NCBI GenBank assembly: GCA_034423195.1
Contig: DAOUIZ010000037.1
Location: 1-64,000 of the forward strand
Length of the DNA stretch: 64,000 nt
Direction of reading: 5' to 3'
From: CATOSK01 sp034423195
GTDB taxonomy: Bacteria > Chloroflexota > Dehalococcoidia > Lucifugimonadales > UBA3495
This document shows positions 16,344-24,539 of this stretch, one piece after another. Position 1 is the stretch's first letter; each line of letters starts with the position of its first letter. Below the pieces are notes generated by a model. It saw only the letters and a program-made list of their open reading frames with translations, was not told where the DNA came from and searched no databases. Position numbers and translations under genes: made by a program.

Positions 16344-18326
16344 TCAGGTCTCGCTGCCCATGTAGTAGTCGTACTTCTGGAGCGCCCGCTCCACCACCTC
16401 GTCCGTGTCTTCCACCAGCATGTACCCCGCTTCGACCAGGCCCCCGATGGCGTCCTTGACCCGCTGTTCGTAGTCGTTCCGGTCGGCGTAGCGTTCCTCT
16501 ATGGAAAGCCTTGGGTCGCCCGACTTCTCCCTCGCCTCCCTGGTCGCTGGGAAGGGAATCGTTGACCCGGCCAGGCCGCCGGTAATGCCGATGAACAGGT
16601 CTGTATTCCCGATGTCCGGGTGGCGCAGGTTCCAGCCGGTGTAGGTCGCTATGGGAACTTCCACGTCGGGGAGCCTGATTCCCCGTACCTCGTTGCAGTC
16701 GTCGTCCAGGTCGGACACCAGGGCCGGATACGGTTCTCCCGCATCGGCTGGCAGGGTCGTCGCCCGGCCCGAGTGGACTTCCGGTCCGTAATCCAGGCGG
16801 AGGGCCTTTGGCGTTCTTTCCGGGACCGCCAGGCCCGGAATGCTCCGCAACCTGTCCAGCAGCGATTCGGACTCGACCGCTGTGCCCTCATCCAGGCTGG
16901 GATGGCGGCTTGCAGGAGGAAGTTCCCCGGTGCTCACCCAACGGTCCAGGTTGACCAGGGCAGCCCGGAGCAGAGGTGCGTAGTCCACGCTGTTGAACAG
17001 CTGCTGCCCCTTCGGACCTTCTCCGACCCGTACTTCCAGCGGCGGGAACTCCCCGGAGCCGTGCTGCGTCCCGGCGAAATGGTAGCGTCTGACGTGCTCG
17101 GATTCGGCCGCGTCGGTCATGGTTTCCAGGTTGGTGTGGATCAGCGCCGCGTCGCCCCGCCAGTACTCGGCCGAGGTGTTCGTGAACATTATCCTGGGAA
17201 CTTTCCCCCGGGCTTCCAGCGCATCGAGCATCGAACCGGCTTCACCCGTCACCGGGTCCCTCTGGGGCGTATCGGTGAATGGGAAGAACTCCGGCGTCAG
17301 GTAGCAGACGTCCATTGAAGGCTGGCCGAACCGGAGGTTGAACTCCCCCCGCATGGCGCCGCCGACGTGGGGAATGAACCCGTCCAGCGCGGTCCGTTCC
17401 TCCTCGTCCTCGTTGAGTCCCAGGTGGATCATCTGTCGCAGGAACCGCCCGCTCTGGGACCTGCCGAAGCCGTAGGCGTAGTCAATCTGGCCGGCACAGG
17501 GATTATCGCGGGGGTCGGTCTCGTACTTGAGGAAAGAGTTTATGTCACGTACCGAGGCGAAGCCGAGACCGACAATCCGGCTGACCGTTGTGTCGTAGAC
17601 CAGTTCGTAGATGCGTCCCGGCTCGAACCCCGCCGGAAGGTAGATGTGGCTGGGCTGAGGCTCCTCGCTCTCGTCCTCCACCCGCACGAAGGACCACTGG
17701 TCCCGTTCGATGACCTGGCGGGCATCGTTGGGATGGTCCCTCACGGTAAGCGTCGCGGAAGGGTCGTCAATAACGGCGGCCGGGTTTCCAATGTGTCCCC
17801 GGTGGGAAAGGTGCAGGACCGTTCCAGGTTCGTCGCACTGGAAAAACCCCATGATGCGCCCGTTGAGCGGCCCATCGGGCCCGGCCGCCTCCGGAGCCTG
17901 GAGCCCGATGAGTCCGGGAGTCGGGGGAACGTCCGCCTGCCAGCCGCACCATACCACCGTGTATCCATGACGCATCAGGAACCCGTTTCCCGGCAGCAGC
18001 GGCGCGGTCGGCTCTCCCGTTGGGACGTTGTTGAGGCTGAGGGCGGTCTTGCGTCCCCGGTTGACCACGTCGAAGAGGATGCGCCGGTTGCCCCGCTGGG
18101 GGTCAACCGGCTGCAGCACGGCGAAATCGGCCCAGAACCGGACTGACCCGTCGGGATGCCTCGGGGCCAGGTCAAGGTCCGTTATAACAGTGTTCCGGGG
18201 ATGGGACGGGTCGACGCCGAAGCTGGCTGTCCCCGTCAGCAGCCGGTATTCCCCCACGTCTCCGAAGGACTGGCCCTGGGCGAAGGTTGATTCTTCCGCG
18301 ATATCCAGTTGCAGCACCGGCGCCAT
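16344..18326 (-). CDS. large alpha/beta-hydrolase-domain protein (PF20091-like), copy 1
   Basis: This 660-residue protein resembles the alpha/beta hydrolase domain-containing family (Abhydrolase_10). An N-terminal beta-rich part contains DVVNRGRKTALSLNN and GNGFLMRHGYTVVWCGWQ. The hydrolase core has the nucleophile elbow GFGRSQSGRFLRQ (Ser in SQSG). A C-terminal His candidate lies in FAGTQHGSGEFPP. The same motifs recur in the protein at 39584-41572. The ATG at 18326 has GGAGG seven bases upstream; TTG at 18338 is inside that site. No signal peptide is visible. It is predicted to be an esterase or amidase of unknown substrate, co-transcribed with an M20 hydrolase. Confidence 0.85.
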   Translation of the reverse strand: MAPVLQLDIAEESTFAQGQSFGDVGEYRLLTGTASFGVDPSHPRNTVITDLDLAPRHPDGSVRFWADFAVLQPVDPQRGNRRILFDVVNRGRKTALSLNNVPTGEPTAPLLPGNGFLMRHGYTVVWCGWQADVPPTPGLIGLQAPEAAGPDGPLNGRIMGFFQCDEPGTVLHLSHRGHIGNPAAVIDDPSATLTVRDHPNDARQVIERDQWSFVRVEDESEEPQPSHIYLPAGFEPGRIYELVYDTTVSRIVGLGFASVRDINSFLKYETDPRDNPCAGQIDYAYGFGRSQSGRFLRQMIHLGLNEDEEERTALDGFIPHVGGAMRGEFNLRFGQPSMDVCYLTPEFFPFTDTPQRDPVTGEAGSMLDALEARGKVPRIMFTNTSAEYWRGDAALIHTNLETMTDAAESEHVRRYHFAGTQHGSGEFPPLEVRVGEGPKGQQLFNSVDYAPLLRAALVNLDRWVSTGELPPASRHPSLDEGTAVESESLLDRLRSIPGLAVPERTPKALRLDYGPEVHSGRATTLPADAGEPYPALVSDLDDDCNEVRGIRLPDVEVPIATYTGWNLRHPDIGNTDLFIGITGGLAGSTIPFPATREAREKSGDPRLSIEERYADRNDYEQRVKDAIGGLVEAGYMLVEDTDEVVERALQKYDYYMGSET

Positions 18327-18384
18327 GTGGCCCTCCAAGGGAAAATTTCGTTAGCAGGGCAAATCGGATTGTGGGAAGCCGGCG

Positions 18385-19731
18385 CTAGAGCCGGATGTAG
18401 CCCACGTCATCCTCGATGTTAATTTCCGTGCCGAAGGGCTTGGAAACGTCTTGCAGCCACCGCAGCGTCTGCTGGGCGATGGGCCCCTCCGCCAGCACGG
18501 GGCGTCCCCTTTGCCCTATGGGCCGCCCGAATCCCATGTCAATGGGATGGAGCACCACTTCCCGGAGAGTGCCCCCGGCATAGTTGCAGGTGGCGACCAC
18601 GCTCTGCCAGAAGACCGGGTCCGCGGCAAACGCACGATTGCCTCCTCCCGACCTGGTATCCAGGTAGTCTCCGGGGGTCTGGTCATACCCCAGCTTGAAC
18701 CGCCTGTAAGCCTCGTCGGGCAGCCAGAGGACGCTCTCATTCTGGAATATGAAGTTCCCCAGGCTGTAGAAGATGGGCCGGTTCTTGTATATCTCTATGC
18801 CCCGCAGGAAGTGGGGTCCGTGCCCCGCGAAGAGGGCGCAACCCTGGTCAATGGTCCAATGGGCAAACTCGACCAGGAACTCCGGCGGGTCGAGGCGGCA
18901 GGGGCCGTGGAATTCTCCCTCCGCGCCGCTCTCGTGACAATGCACTCCGTAGACCACCCAATCGGACTGCTTCTGCGCCCCCCGGATCCATTTGCCGATG
19001 CCGTCCATGTCCTCCCGGTTCACCGAGGTCTTGACCGAGAATTCCTGGCTCAAGGTGAACTTGTTCTCCAGGAATTCCAGCTCCGAGTCATTGTGCTCCT
19101 CTTCGATTCCCCGGAATCCGAAGGAATGGAGCGCGTCATCGTGGGCCTCGTACCCCAACTCCTGCCTCGCCTTCTGCAGGGCTTCGAAAACGTCCCTTTC
19201 CACGTGGTGGTTTATGTCATGCCGGAGGGCGTTGACCCCGGGCTTCCCGCGGAAGTCCGGCCTTCCCGGACCGGCGCGGGACGTTTCGCTGAACGTGCTG
19301 GTGGCCGACATGATCGCCACCCGGCCCCGGGGGGAGTCCACGTAGGCTGGAGAACGCGCTTCGTCAATGTCCCGTCCGCCTCCGGCATGGGGCAGGTCCA
19401 CCTCCCTGCAATGTTCGAGGGTGGTCAGGAACCCGCCTTCGGAGAAGTCGAAGGAATGGTTGTTGGCCGTGGTTACGGCGTCGATGCCCATCCATTTCAG
19501 CTCTTCCAGGTTCTTGGGGTCGGAACGGGTGTATGTCGCTCCGCTCCATTGCCAGGTGTTTTCGTAGTCGTGAAACAGCATCTCCAGGTTGGCCATGCTG
19601 ATGTCGGAACCTTTAAGGACGTCGACCAGCTTGAGGAACCCGGGCTCCTGGAAAGCCCGCATCCTCCGGGTGATCATTGCGTCGCCCGCAACGGTTATGG
19701 ACAGGTCTCGGCGTTCTGCATCGTAGAGCAT
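18385..19731 (-). CDS. CapA-family metallophosphoesterase-like protein
   Basis: This 448-residue protein of the CapA/poly-gamma-glutamate-synthesis fold (PF09587) is related to calcineurin-like phosphoesterases. It shows ITVAGDAMITRR near the start (metal Asp), ANLEMLF, TANNHSFDFSEGG (the NNH metal motif) and the C-terminal GVHCHESG...GHGPHFLRGIEIY...FYSLGNFIFQ region. The ATG at 19731 follows AAGGAG by 5 bases; the longer upstream frame is not conserved. CapA proteins of capsule loci are exported, but this one has no signal peptide and no capsule genes nearby. It heads a leftward operon of hydrolases, so a hydrolytic role is more likely than polymer synthesis. Confidence 0.85.
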   Translation of the reverse strand: MLYDAERRDLSITVAGDAMITRRMRAFQEPGFLKLVDVLKGSDISMANLEMLFHDYENTWQWSGATYTRSDPKNLEELKWMGIDAVTTANNHSFDFSEGGFLTTLEHCREVDLPHAGGGRDIDEARSPAYVDSPRGRVAIMSATSTFSETSRAGPGRPDFRGKPGVNALRHDINHHVERDVFEALQKARQELGYEAHDDALHSFGFRGIEEEHNDSELEFLENKFTLSQEFSVKTSVNREDMDGIGKWIRGAQKQSDWVVYGVHCHESGAEGEFHGPCRLDPPEFLVEFAHWTIDQGCALFAGHGPHFLRGIEIYKNRPIFYSLGNFIFQNESVLWLPDEAYRRFKLGYDQTPGDYLDTRSGGGNRAFAADPVFWQSVVATCNYAGGTLREVVLHPIDMGFGRPIGQRGRPVLAEGPIAQQTLRWLQDVSKPFGTEINIEDDVGYIRL

Positions 19732-19881
19732 CGCGACTCCTTGGGGCGCCCGGCGGCGGGATTGCCCCAGTGTAGTTTGCCCCGCAAACCCAGTCAACGG
19801 CGCGAACTCCGCCGGTGTTACACTGGCAGCGAGACCTGAGGCCGGCCGCGTGAATCTCCGGCCGGCGCCGGGAGGGAGGCC

Positions 19882-20904
19882 ATGCAAGCCGGAAAATTCC
19901 CGCCGGACCTGCTCCGGAAGTTGCTCGACCGTCACGCCGGCGGAGACCCGCAGCTGTTGGTCGGACCCGCCGTGGGCGAGGATGCCGCCGTTCTGGATCC
20001 CAGCGGGGAATTGATTGTCGCAGCCAGCGATCCCATCACCTTCGCAACCAGTTCAGCGGGCTGGTATGCGGTACAGGTCAACGCCAACGACATAGCCTGC
20101 AGCGGAGGCGTTCCCCGCTGGTTCTTTCCCACCGTCCTCGTCCCCGTGGGGTTCGATGAGGACAGCGCGGCAGAGTTGTTCGACCAGATGGGCCAGGCCT
20201 GCCGGGAGTTGAACGTGGTCATCTCCGGTGGGCACAGCGAGGTCACCCTGGGGATTGACCGGCCGATCATCGCCGGTACCATGCTGGGCGTCGTGGAACG
20301 CGGCCTGATGATAAAGACCGGGGGAGCGCAGGAAGGCGACAGCATCGTGTTGACCAAGGGTATCGCCATTGAAGGAACAGCATTGCTGGCGCAGGAATGT
20401 CCCGAATCCCTGGCCGAAGCGGGGGTCTCCCGGGAGACCATCAGCCGGGCGGCCGGGTTGCTCAACTCACCGGGGATCAGCGTGGTGGCGGACGCCGAAA
20501 TAGCCCGCTCCGCCACTCAACCGAATTCGATGCACGACCCCACTGAAGGGGGACTGGCCACGGCCCTCCATGAGTTGGCCATGGCTTCCGGCCTTGGACT
20601 GGCCGTTGAAGAGGGGAGTATCCCGGTACTGCCGGAAACACAGGAGGTTTGCCAGGCCCTCGGGTTGGACCCCCTGGGTCTGCTGGCCTCCGGCGCCCTG
20701 CTGTTGACGCTGCCGGCGGCGAATGTCCCGGTCCTGCTGCGGGCATTGGAGCGGAAGGGCGTCACGGGTTGGGAAATCGGGCAGATGCTGGCCCCCGAGG
20801 AGGGACTGCTGAAAATCGGCTACGACGGGGAGATGCCCCTGCCGGAATTCTCCCGCGACGAGTTGGCCCGGTACTACTCGGAGCTGCCGGAAGGCGCTGG
20901 TTGA
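19882..20904 (+). CDS. AIR-synthase-related protein (HypE/ThiL-like)
   Basis: This 340-residue protein of the PurM/AIR-synthase superfamily binds ATP in a phosphotransfer fold. GEDAAVLD near residue 32, QVNANDIACSGGVPRWFFPTV near 67 and HDPTEGGLATALHELA near 217 are diagnostic. It resembles HypE more than ThiL, but no other hyp or hydrogenase genes are nearby and the C-terminal Cys of HypE is missing (the end is ELPEGAG). It is not SelD: the N-terminal Cys/Sec-containing loop is absent. It is divergent from the CapA-like gene, with a 150-base shared promoter region. Its function remains open. Confidence 0.8.
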   Translation: MQAGKFPPDLLRKLLDRHAGGDPQLLVGPAVGEDAAVLDPSGELIVAASDPITFATSSAGWYAVQVNANDIACSGGVPRWFFPTVLVPVGFDEDSAAELFDQMGQACRELNVVISGGHSEVTLGIDRPIIAGTMLGVVERGLMIKTGGAQEGDSIVLTKGIAIEGTALLAQECPESLAEAGVSRETISRAAGLLNSPGISVVADAEIARSATQPNSMHDPTEGGLATALHELAMASGLGLAVEEGSIPVLPETQEVCQALGLDPLGLLASGALLLTLPAANVPVLLRALERKGVTGWEIGQMLAPEEGLLKIGYDGEMPLPEFSRDELARYYSELPEGAG

Positions 20905-20927
20905 CCCCTTATGTCAAGGATTAAAGG

Positions 20928-21899
20928 TTAAGGGTTGGCCGACGCCGCACCCGAAGCTGCGGCAAGTTGCTCCAGCGTCACATTGCTCCCGGAAACAACA
21001 ATCGCCACCTTCTTGCCCTTCAAGCGGTCTTTTTCCTTTAACACCCCCGCCGTTGCCGTGGCTCCCGCCCCTTCCGCCAGTGTGTGGGCCTTTTCAATCA
21101 GCAGGGCCATGGCCTCCCTGATCTGCTGGTCGCTGACCAGAACGAAGTCATCCAGCCGGTGACGGATTATTACCTGCGGCAGTTCGTATCCGACGCCGGT
21201 GGCAATACCTTCTGCAAAGGTGTTCATCGGGGCCTGGACCAGTTGCCCCTGCTTCCACGACAGGTACCCCGCCGGTGCAGCCTCGGATTGGACGGCGAAC
21301 ACCTGAATGTTCGGGTCCACCGCTTTCGCCACGATGCAGGCGCCGGCAACTCCGCTCCCTCCTCCGAGTGGTGCCCAGATGGCGTCCACGTCGGGGAGGT
21401 CTTCAATTATTTCAAGGGCAGCGGTCGCCACTCCTGTTATAAGGAGGGGCTCGTCCGATGGGTGGACAAACCGGTAGCCCTCCTCGTTGGCCAGTCGCTC
21501 AGCGTAGGCCCGGGTCTCATCGTACATCTTCCCGTGGTAGACCAGTTCCGCCCCCAATCGCTGGATCGCGGCGGCTTTCAATGGGTTGGCGCCTTCCGGG
21601 AGCGCGATCAACGCCCTCGCCCCGAAGTGCCGGCACGCGCTGGCGATGGACTGCCCGTGGTTTCCCGTCGAAGCGGTAATCACTCCCCGGTCCCGTTCTT
21701 CCTGCGTGAGATGGGCCAGCAGGTTGATTCCCCCGCGCTGCTTGAAAGCCCCCAGGGGGAGGTATTCCTCATGCTTCAGGTAAATGTCGGCTTCCATTAG
21801 CTGACTCAGCCCTTCCGAGCAGGTCAACGGAGTCCTGGGCAAATGTCGGCCTATCAGCCTCTTGGCGGCGTAAACGTCGCGCAGCGTGGGGATTTCCAT
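20928..21899 (-). CDS. threonine/serine dehydratase-like PLP enzyme
   Basis: This 323-residue fold-type II PLP enzyme is most likely a threonine ammonia-lyase, or a related serine dehydratase or racemase. The PLP lysine is Lys53 in LPLGAFKQRGG. STGNHGQSIA near 80 binds substrate and GGGSGVAGACI near 178 binds the PLP phosphate. There is no C-terminal ACT regulatory domain, so it resembles the short catabolic type. The ATG at 21899 follows GAGGTG; the upstream frame extension is not conserved. It is convergent with the AIR-synthase-like gene, with a 23-base gap. The long, motif-rich region upstream may carry its promoter. Confidence 0.88.
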   Translation of the reverse strand: MEIPTLRDVYAAKRLIGRHLPRTPLTCSEGLSQLMEADIYLKHEEYLPLGAFKQRGGINLLAHLTQEERDRGVITASTGNHGQSIASACRHFGARALIALPEGANPLKAAAIQRLGAELVYHGKMYDETRAYAERLANEEGYRFVHPSDEPLLITGVATAALEIIEDLPDVDAIWAPLGGGSGVAGACIVAKAVDPNIQVFAVQSEAAPAGYLSWKQGQLVQAPMNTFAEGIATGVGYELPQVIIRHRLDDFVLVSDQQIREAMALLIEKAHTLAEGAGATATAGVLKEKDRLKGKKVAIVVSGSNVTLEQLAAASGAASANP

Positions 21900-22077
21900 T
21901 GGTTCACCTCTGCAAGAACTGGCTGGACGGCACGGAAAACCCCGGAATCGGGTTCCAATGGTCCTGGACACCCATTCTAACCGGAAGCGCCCTGTATCGC
22001 CTCTTCCCGCGTGATCCATCGGGTTTCGGGCTGGCGGAACGACCCACCGAGCAACCGGCACGGCCCGAGACACAGAC

Positions 22078-22213
22078 TACACTCTTGCTACATTAGTATC
22101 CGCACGGCGGTAATACCGCCAGGTACATTTGCACGATTACACTACACTCTCTAAATACATTACACGCTTTAAGTGGTGCTTCTACATTCTGCCGCATGTA
22201 ATTGAGATGTAAT
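22078..22213. promoter_or_regulatory. cluster of TACATT/TACACT boxes with converging ATGTAAT boxes
   Basis: TACATT or TACACT hexamers begin at 22078, 22089, 22124, 22138, 22143, 22156 and 22183. The reverse-orientation ATGTAAT follows at 22196 and 22207. A perfect palindrome GGCGGTA-A-TACCGCC sits at 22106-22120. This density is far above chance for GC-rich DNA and looks like a binding-site array, possibly for the HTH protein encoded downstream. Confidence 0.5.
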
Positions 22214-22221
22214 AAGCCACT

Positions 22222-22259
22222 GCATTACTTCATGCCACCGAATTGGTAATGCAATTACC
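22222..22259. promoter_or_regulatory. inverted repeats GCATTAC...GTAATGC and GGTAAT-GCA-ATTACC
   Basis: GCATTAC at 22222-22228 is inverted at 22246-22252. The right arm is itself part of GGTAATGCAATTACC (22245-22259), a 6-bp dyad with a 3-base centre. The two nested dyads suggest an operator for a dimeric regulator. Confidence 0.45.
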
Positions 22260-22609
22260 CCCCGGGAAATGTACGACATGAGCTGTTGCACTGATCACCC
22301 TGCCGCTCTCCGAGCTAGTGGAGTGTTGCACTCGGAGCGCGTGGCCGGTACCCGGCTCGGTCCACGCGGCGGCAGCCATTTCCGTCGCTCCTGGGCCTTC
22401 CCCCAGTTCGGGCGCGGCAGCCTGGTTGTCCGGCAATATCCACATGGAAGCCCCCACACGGGGAATTTCAGAAGGCTTCTGAAAAATCGGTCTGGGAGGA
22501 CTCATTTCCCTTATCAGGGGTCAAAAGAGGCCACACAGGGGCCCCTCTGGCTCTCCCCTTCTGTTCTGGTAATTTCTTAAATAAATATAAAAGAAAATAT
22601 GGCCAAGTA

Positions 22610-22638
22610 TTGACAAAAGCGTAAGTTGGTGGTACCAT
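22610..22638 (+). promoter_or_regulatory. promoter of the small HTH gene
   Basis: A perfect TTGACA (22610-22615), a 17-base spacer and TACCAT (22633-22638) form the promoter. It is preceded by an A/T-rich tract resembling an UP element. The expected start is near 22645, giving a leader of about 75 bases. Confidence 0.7.
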
Positions 22639-22718
22639 CCCCTGCACTACGGTATTTCCGGTTTGTACACTCAAAAGTGGATTACTCTTATTCGTTTGCA
22701 CACATAGGAGGAACGGAC

Positions 22719-22943
22719 GTGGCCCGCAAGACGAAGCTAATGCAACGTGTAGAAGATGAGCACCAGCGCCCGTTGGAAAAACTTTTACCCGAAATGGTCA
22801 ACGACATCGGACTCTCCGCTACCGCTGATACATTGGGTGTAAGTAAAGCTACACTGGGGTACTGGCTCCTGAAGCTGGGGATAAGTGTAAGGCGCGTCGC
22901 GCTGGCCCCGGGAGAGACCCTGGAGGTCAAGCGGGCCAGCTGA
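22719..22943 (+). CDS. 74-residue helix-turn-helix protein
   Basis: The GTG at 22719 lies 7 bases after AGGAGG, giving a 74-residue basic protein. Residues about 31-53 (GLSATADTLGVSKATLGYWL) form a clear helix-turn-helix of the resolvase/Xre kind. The N-terminus MARKTKLMQRVEDEHQ is Lys/Arg rich, and the C-terminal tail RRVALAPGETLEVKRAS is short. The longer in-frame ORF lacks a start site before the promoter at 22610-22638. A strong terminator follows at 23060, so it is a monocistronic regulator. The motif array at 22078-22259 is a candidate target. No effector or membrane domain is present. Confidence 0.75.
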   Translation: MARKTKLMQRVEDEHQRPLEKLLPEMVNDIGLSATADTLGVSKATLGYWLLKLGISVRRVALAPGETLEVKRAS

Positions 22944-23059
22944 CACCTGTCGCAATGTCCCGGCGCCCGGGGATCCCGTCTGGCGGCGGGTTATCCCAAT
23001 CGGGGCCCAAAATCGGAGAAAATTCGGCGGGAAGGGTCTCAGGTACCCCTCCCAACCAA

Positions 23060-23090
23060 AAAGAGGCGGTTTTGCCGCCTCTTTCTTTTG
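23060..23090. terminator. bidirectional rho-independent terminator
   Basis: The stem AAAGAGGCGG (23060-23069) pairs with CCGCCTCTTT (23075-23084) around a TTTTG loop and is followed by CTTTT. The AAAAA on the left gives a U-tract for leftward transcription, so it can serve both the HTH gene and the formamidase gene. Confidence 0.88.
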
Positions 23091-23136
23091 CCCGTTCCTA
23101 TGTGCCCCGAGAGCCACTCACCTCGGGGATTGCGGG

Positions 23137-24246
23137 TCAACCCTGGAAAATGTCTTCGGGAAGGAACGCAGACACCGTGACGTTGGGCAGGTCCACTGCG
23201 TTGCTTATCTTCAAGTCCACCGCCACGCTGCATATTACGTAGGCCTGCTCCCGAGTCCAGCCCCTTTCCTGGAGCAGGTCTATCATGTTGAGCAACGCAT
23301 TGCGGGCTGCCAGCGTCAGGTCCTCTCCCTCCTGGGTGCCGTCGGCCCTGATCGGCATTCCCATGGTGGCGATGAAGTTCCGTGGCGCAGCCCATTCCGA
23401 AGCCAGGAAATAGCCGGGATGGGAGTAGCGGGGAAAGGTGATGCCCCTGGCCTCGGCAACTCCCTTATGTAATTGAAACTTCACGACCGCCGTGGCGCCC
23501 ATTTCGATGGCGGTGATACAGCACTCGGAGTCACCCTGGGCGAAGTGTCCGTCCCCCGCCGAGTACAAGGCCCCTGGAACGTTGACGGGAATAAACAGCT
23601 TCGACCCCGTCGTCAGTTGCTTGGCATCCACGTTCCCGCAGTTTTCCCGGGGCGGAAGAGTCCGCAGCCCTTCGTTGGCGATGGCCCCTCCTGTCGGAAC
23701 AGCATCCTCCGGGTCGGGTGGGAATGCGATGCCGCCCCGCCGGACCAGGTCTGCTTCCCGGGCGGCCCACTGGGACAGCTGTTCATGGGATGGGGCGATG
23801 CCGGCGGTGCCCATGAAGGAGCCGTTGGGAATGCGGACACCGGGTAATTGAGGCGAGGTCGCCCAGTCCCCATCTATCTCCCAGTGGACGAGGTAAGGTT
23901 CCTGGAAATAATCGCGCAGGAACCCAGCCCCGGGGCGGTTCCGTGTCCAACCGTGGGGCTGGGGGGTTATGTCAACATACTCGATTTCGAGGAGGTCCCC
24001 CGGTTCCGCTCCTGTCACATAGACCGGCCCCGTCAGCGGGTGGGCGACCTTGGAATCCAGCCCGACCAGATCATCGACGGTCATTCCGGGCTGAATCTGG
24101 CAATCGGAAGCGTCTCTCGTCTCCAGGAGCGTTTCTTCGCCCGGTTCCACTTCCAGGACCGGAGGAATATCCGGGTGCCAGCGATTATGGCCCTTCCCCG
24201 GCTCATCCTTGAGGCGCTTGCTTCGGTCGATGGTGATGCTCTTCAT
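23137..24246 (-). CDS. acetamidase/formamidase family protein
   Basis: This 369-residue member of the FmdA/AmdA family (PF03069) hydrolyses formamide or acetamide to ammonia and the carboxylate. Family features are HNRWHPDIPPVLEVEPGE near residue 20, TGPVYVTGAEPGDLLEIE near 72, GGIAFPPDPEDAVPTGG near 173, and SAGDGHFAQGDSE near 238 with the expected metal/active-site His. It is soluble, the length is typical, and the N-terminus MKSITIDRS is complete. A terminator lies just beyond its 3' end. The gene is probably transcribed alone. Nitrogen scavenging is the likely role; an exact amide substrate cannot be assigned. Confidence 0.92.
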   Translation of the reverse strand: MKSITIDRSKRLKDEPGKGHNRWHPDIPPVLEVEPGEETLLETRDASDCQIQPGMTVDDLVGLDSKVAHPLTGPVYVTGAEPGDLLEIEYVDITPQPHGWTRNRPGAGFLRDYFQEPYLVHWEIDGDWATSPQLPGVRIPNGSFMGTAGIAPSHEQLSQWAAREADLVRRGGIAFPPDPEDAVPTGGAIANEGLRTLPPRENCGNVDAKQLTTGSKLFIPVNVPGALYSAGDGHFAQGDSECCITAIEMGATAVVKFQLHKGVAEARGITFPRYSHPGYFLASEWAAPRNFIATMGMPIRADGTQEGEDLTLAARNALLNMIDLLQERGWTREQAYVICSVAVDLKISNAVDLPNVTVSAFLPEDIFQG

Positions 24247-24371
24247 GGCGAAACGGCATGTCCTTTGTTTGTAGCTAAAAGCGTTTCAATGTCGGCCGTG
24301 CCAAGGGCCTAAAAGCGGTGGGGACTAATGCTGGCAGGGTGTATGAAAATACCCACTCACCATCCGGTCCT

Positions 24372-24418
24372 CCCCGCACAGGCGGGGGTTGCCTTTGCGG
24401 CAGCGGCGGATTCGCAAT
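24372..24418. repeat. family C repeat, right half only
   Basis: This 47-base segment, including CAGGCGGGGGTTGC and CAGCGGCGGATTCGCAA, matches the right half of the complete copy at 59762-59835. It occupies part of the 293-base gap between the formamidase and hydroxyacid dehydrogenase genes, in which I see no gene. Confidence 0.65.
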
Positions 24419-24539
24419 AAAGAATCTAGCGGGCTAACAGCTTTGTATTGGTTGGCCTTTAATAGCAGAAATCCAGGTTTAACCATCGCGGGACGCCCGC
24501 CCCTTTTGTGCGGTTGCCACGGGGTTGCCGCCGCCCCGG

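Larger units (their letters stand above)
21900..22718. other. 819-base intergenic region, AT-rich and motif-dense
   Basis: No gene of known family is present. It separates the leftward dehydratase from the rightward small HTH gene. 22078-22259 holds operator-like motifs and palindromes (listed separately). 22560-22640 is AT-rich and holds a good promoter. A 103-codon frame at 22269-22580 has no ribosome binding site and no recognisable similarity. Confidence 0.6.

Noticed and set aside
18385..19731. Capsule biosynthesis locus
   Set aside because: A CapA-like fold is present, but no capB/capC, glycosyltransferase or export genes are nearby, and the protein has no signal peptide.
19882..20904. 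Selenophosphate synthetase SelD, tempting because of tRNA-Sec
   Set aside because: The characteristic N-terminal Cys/Sec loop and Gly-rich segment are missing; the sequence fits HypE/ThiL-like proteins better.
22269..22580. A 103-codon gene in the long intergenic region
   Set aside because: It has no ribosome binding site, no recognisable similarity and unusual residue composition; it overlaps AT-rich regulatory DNA.
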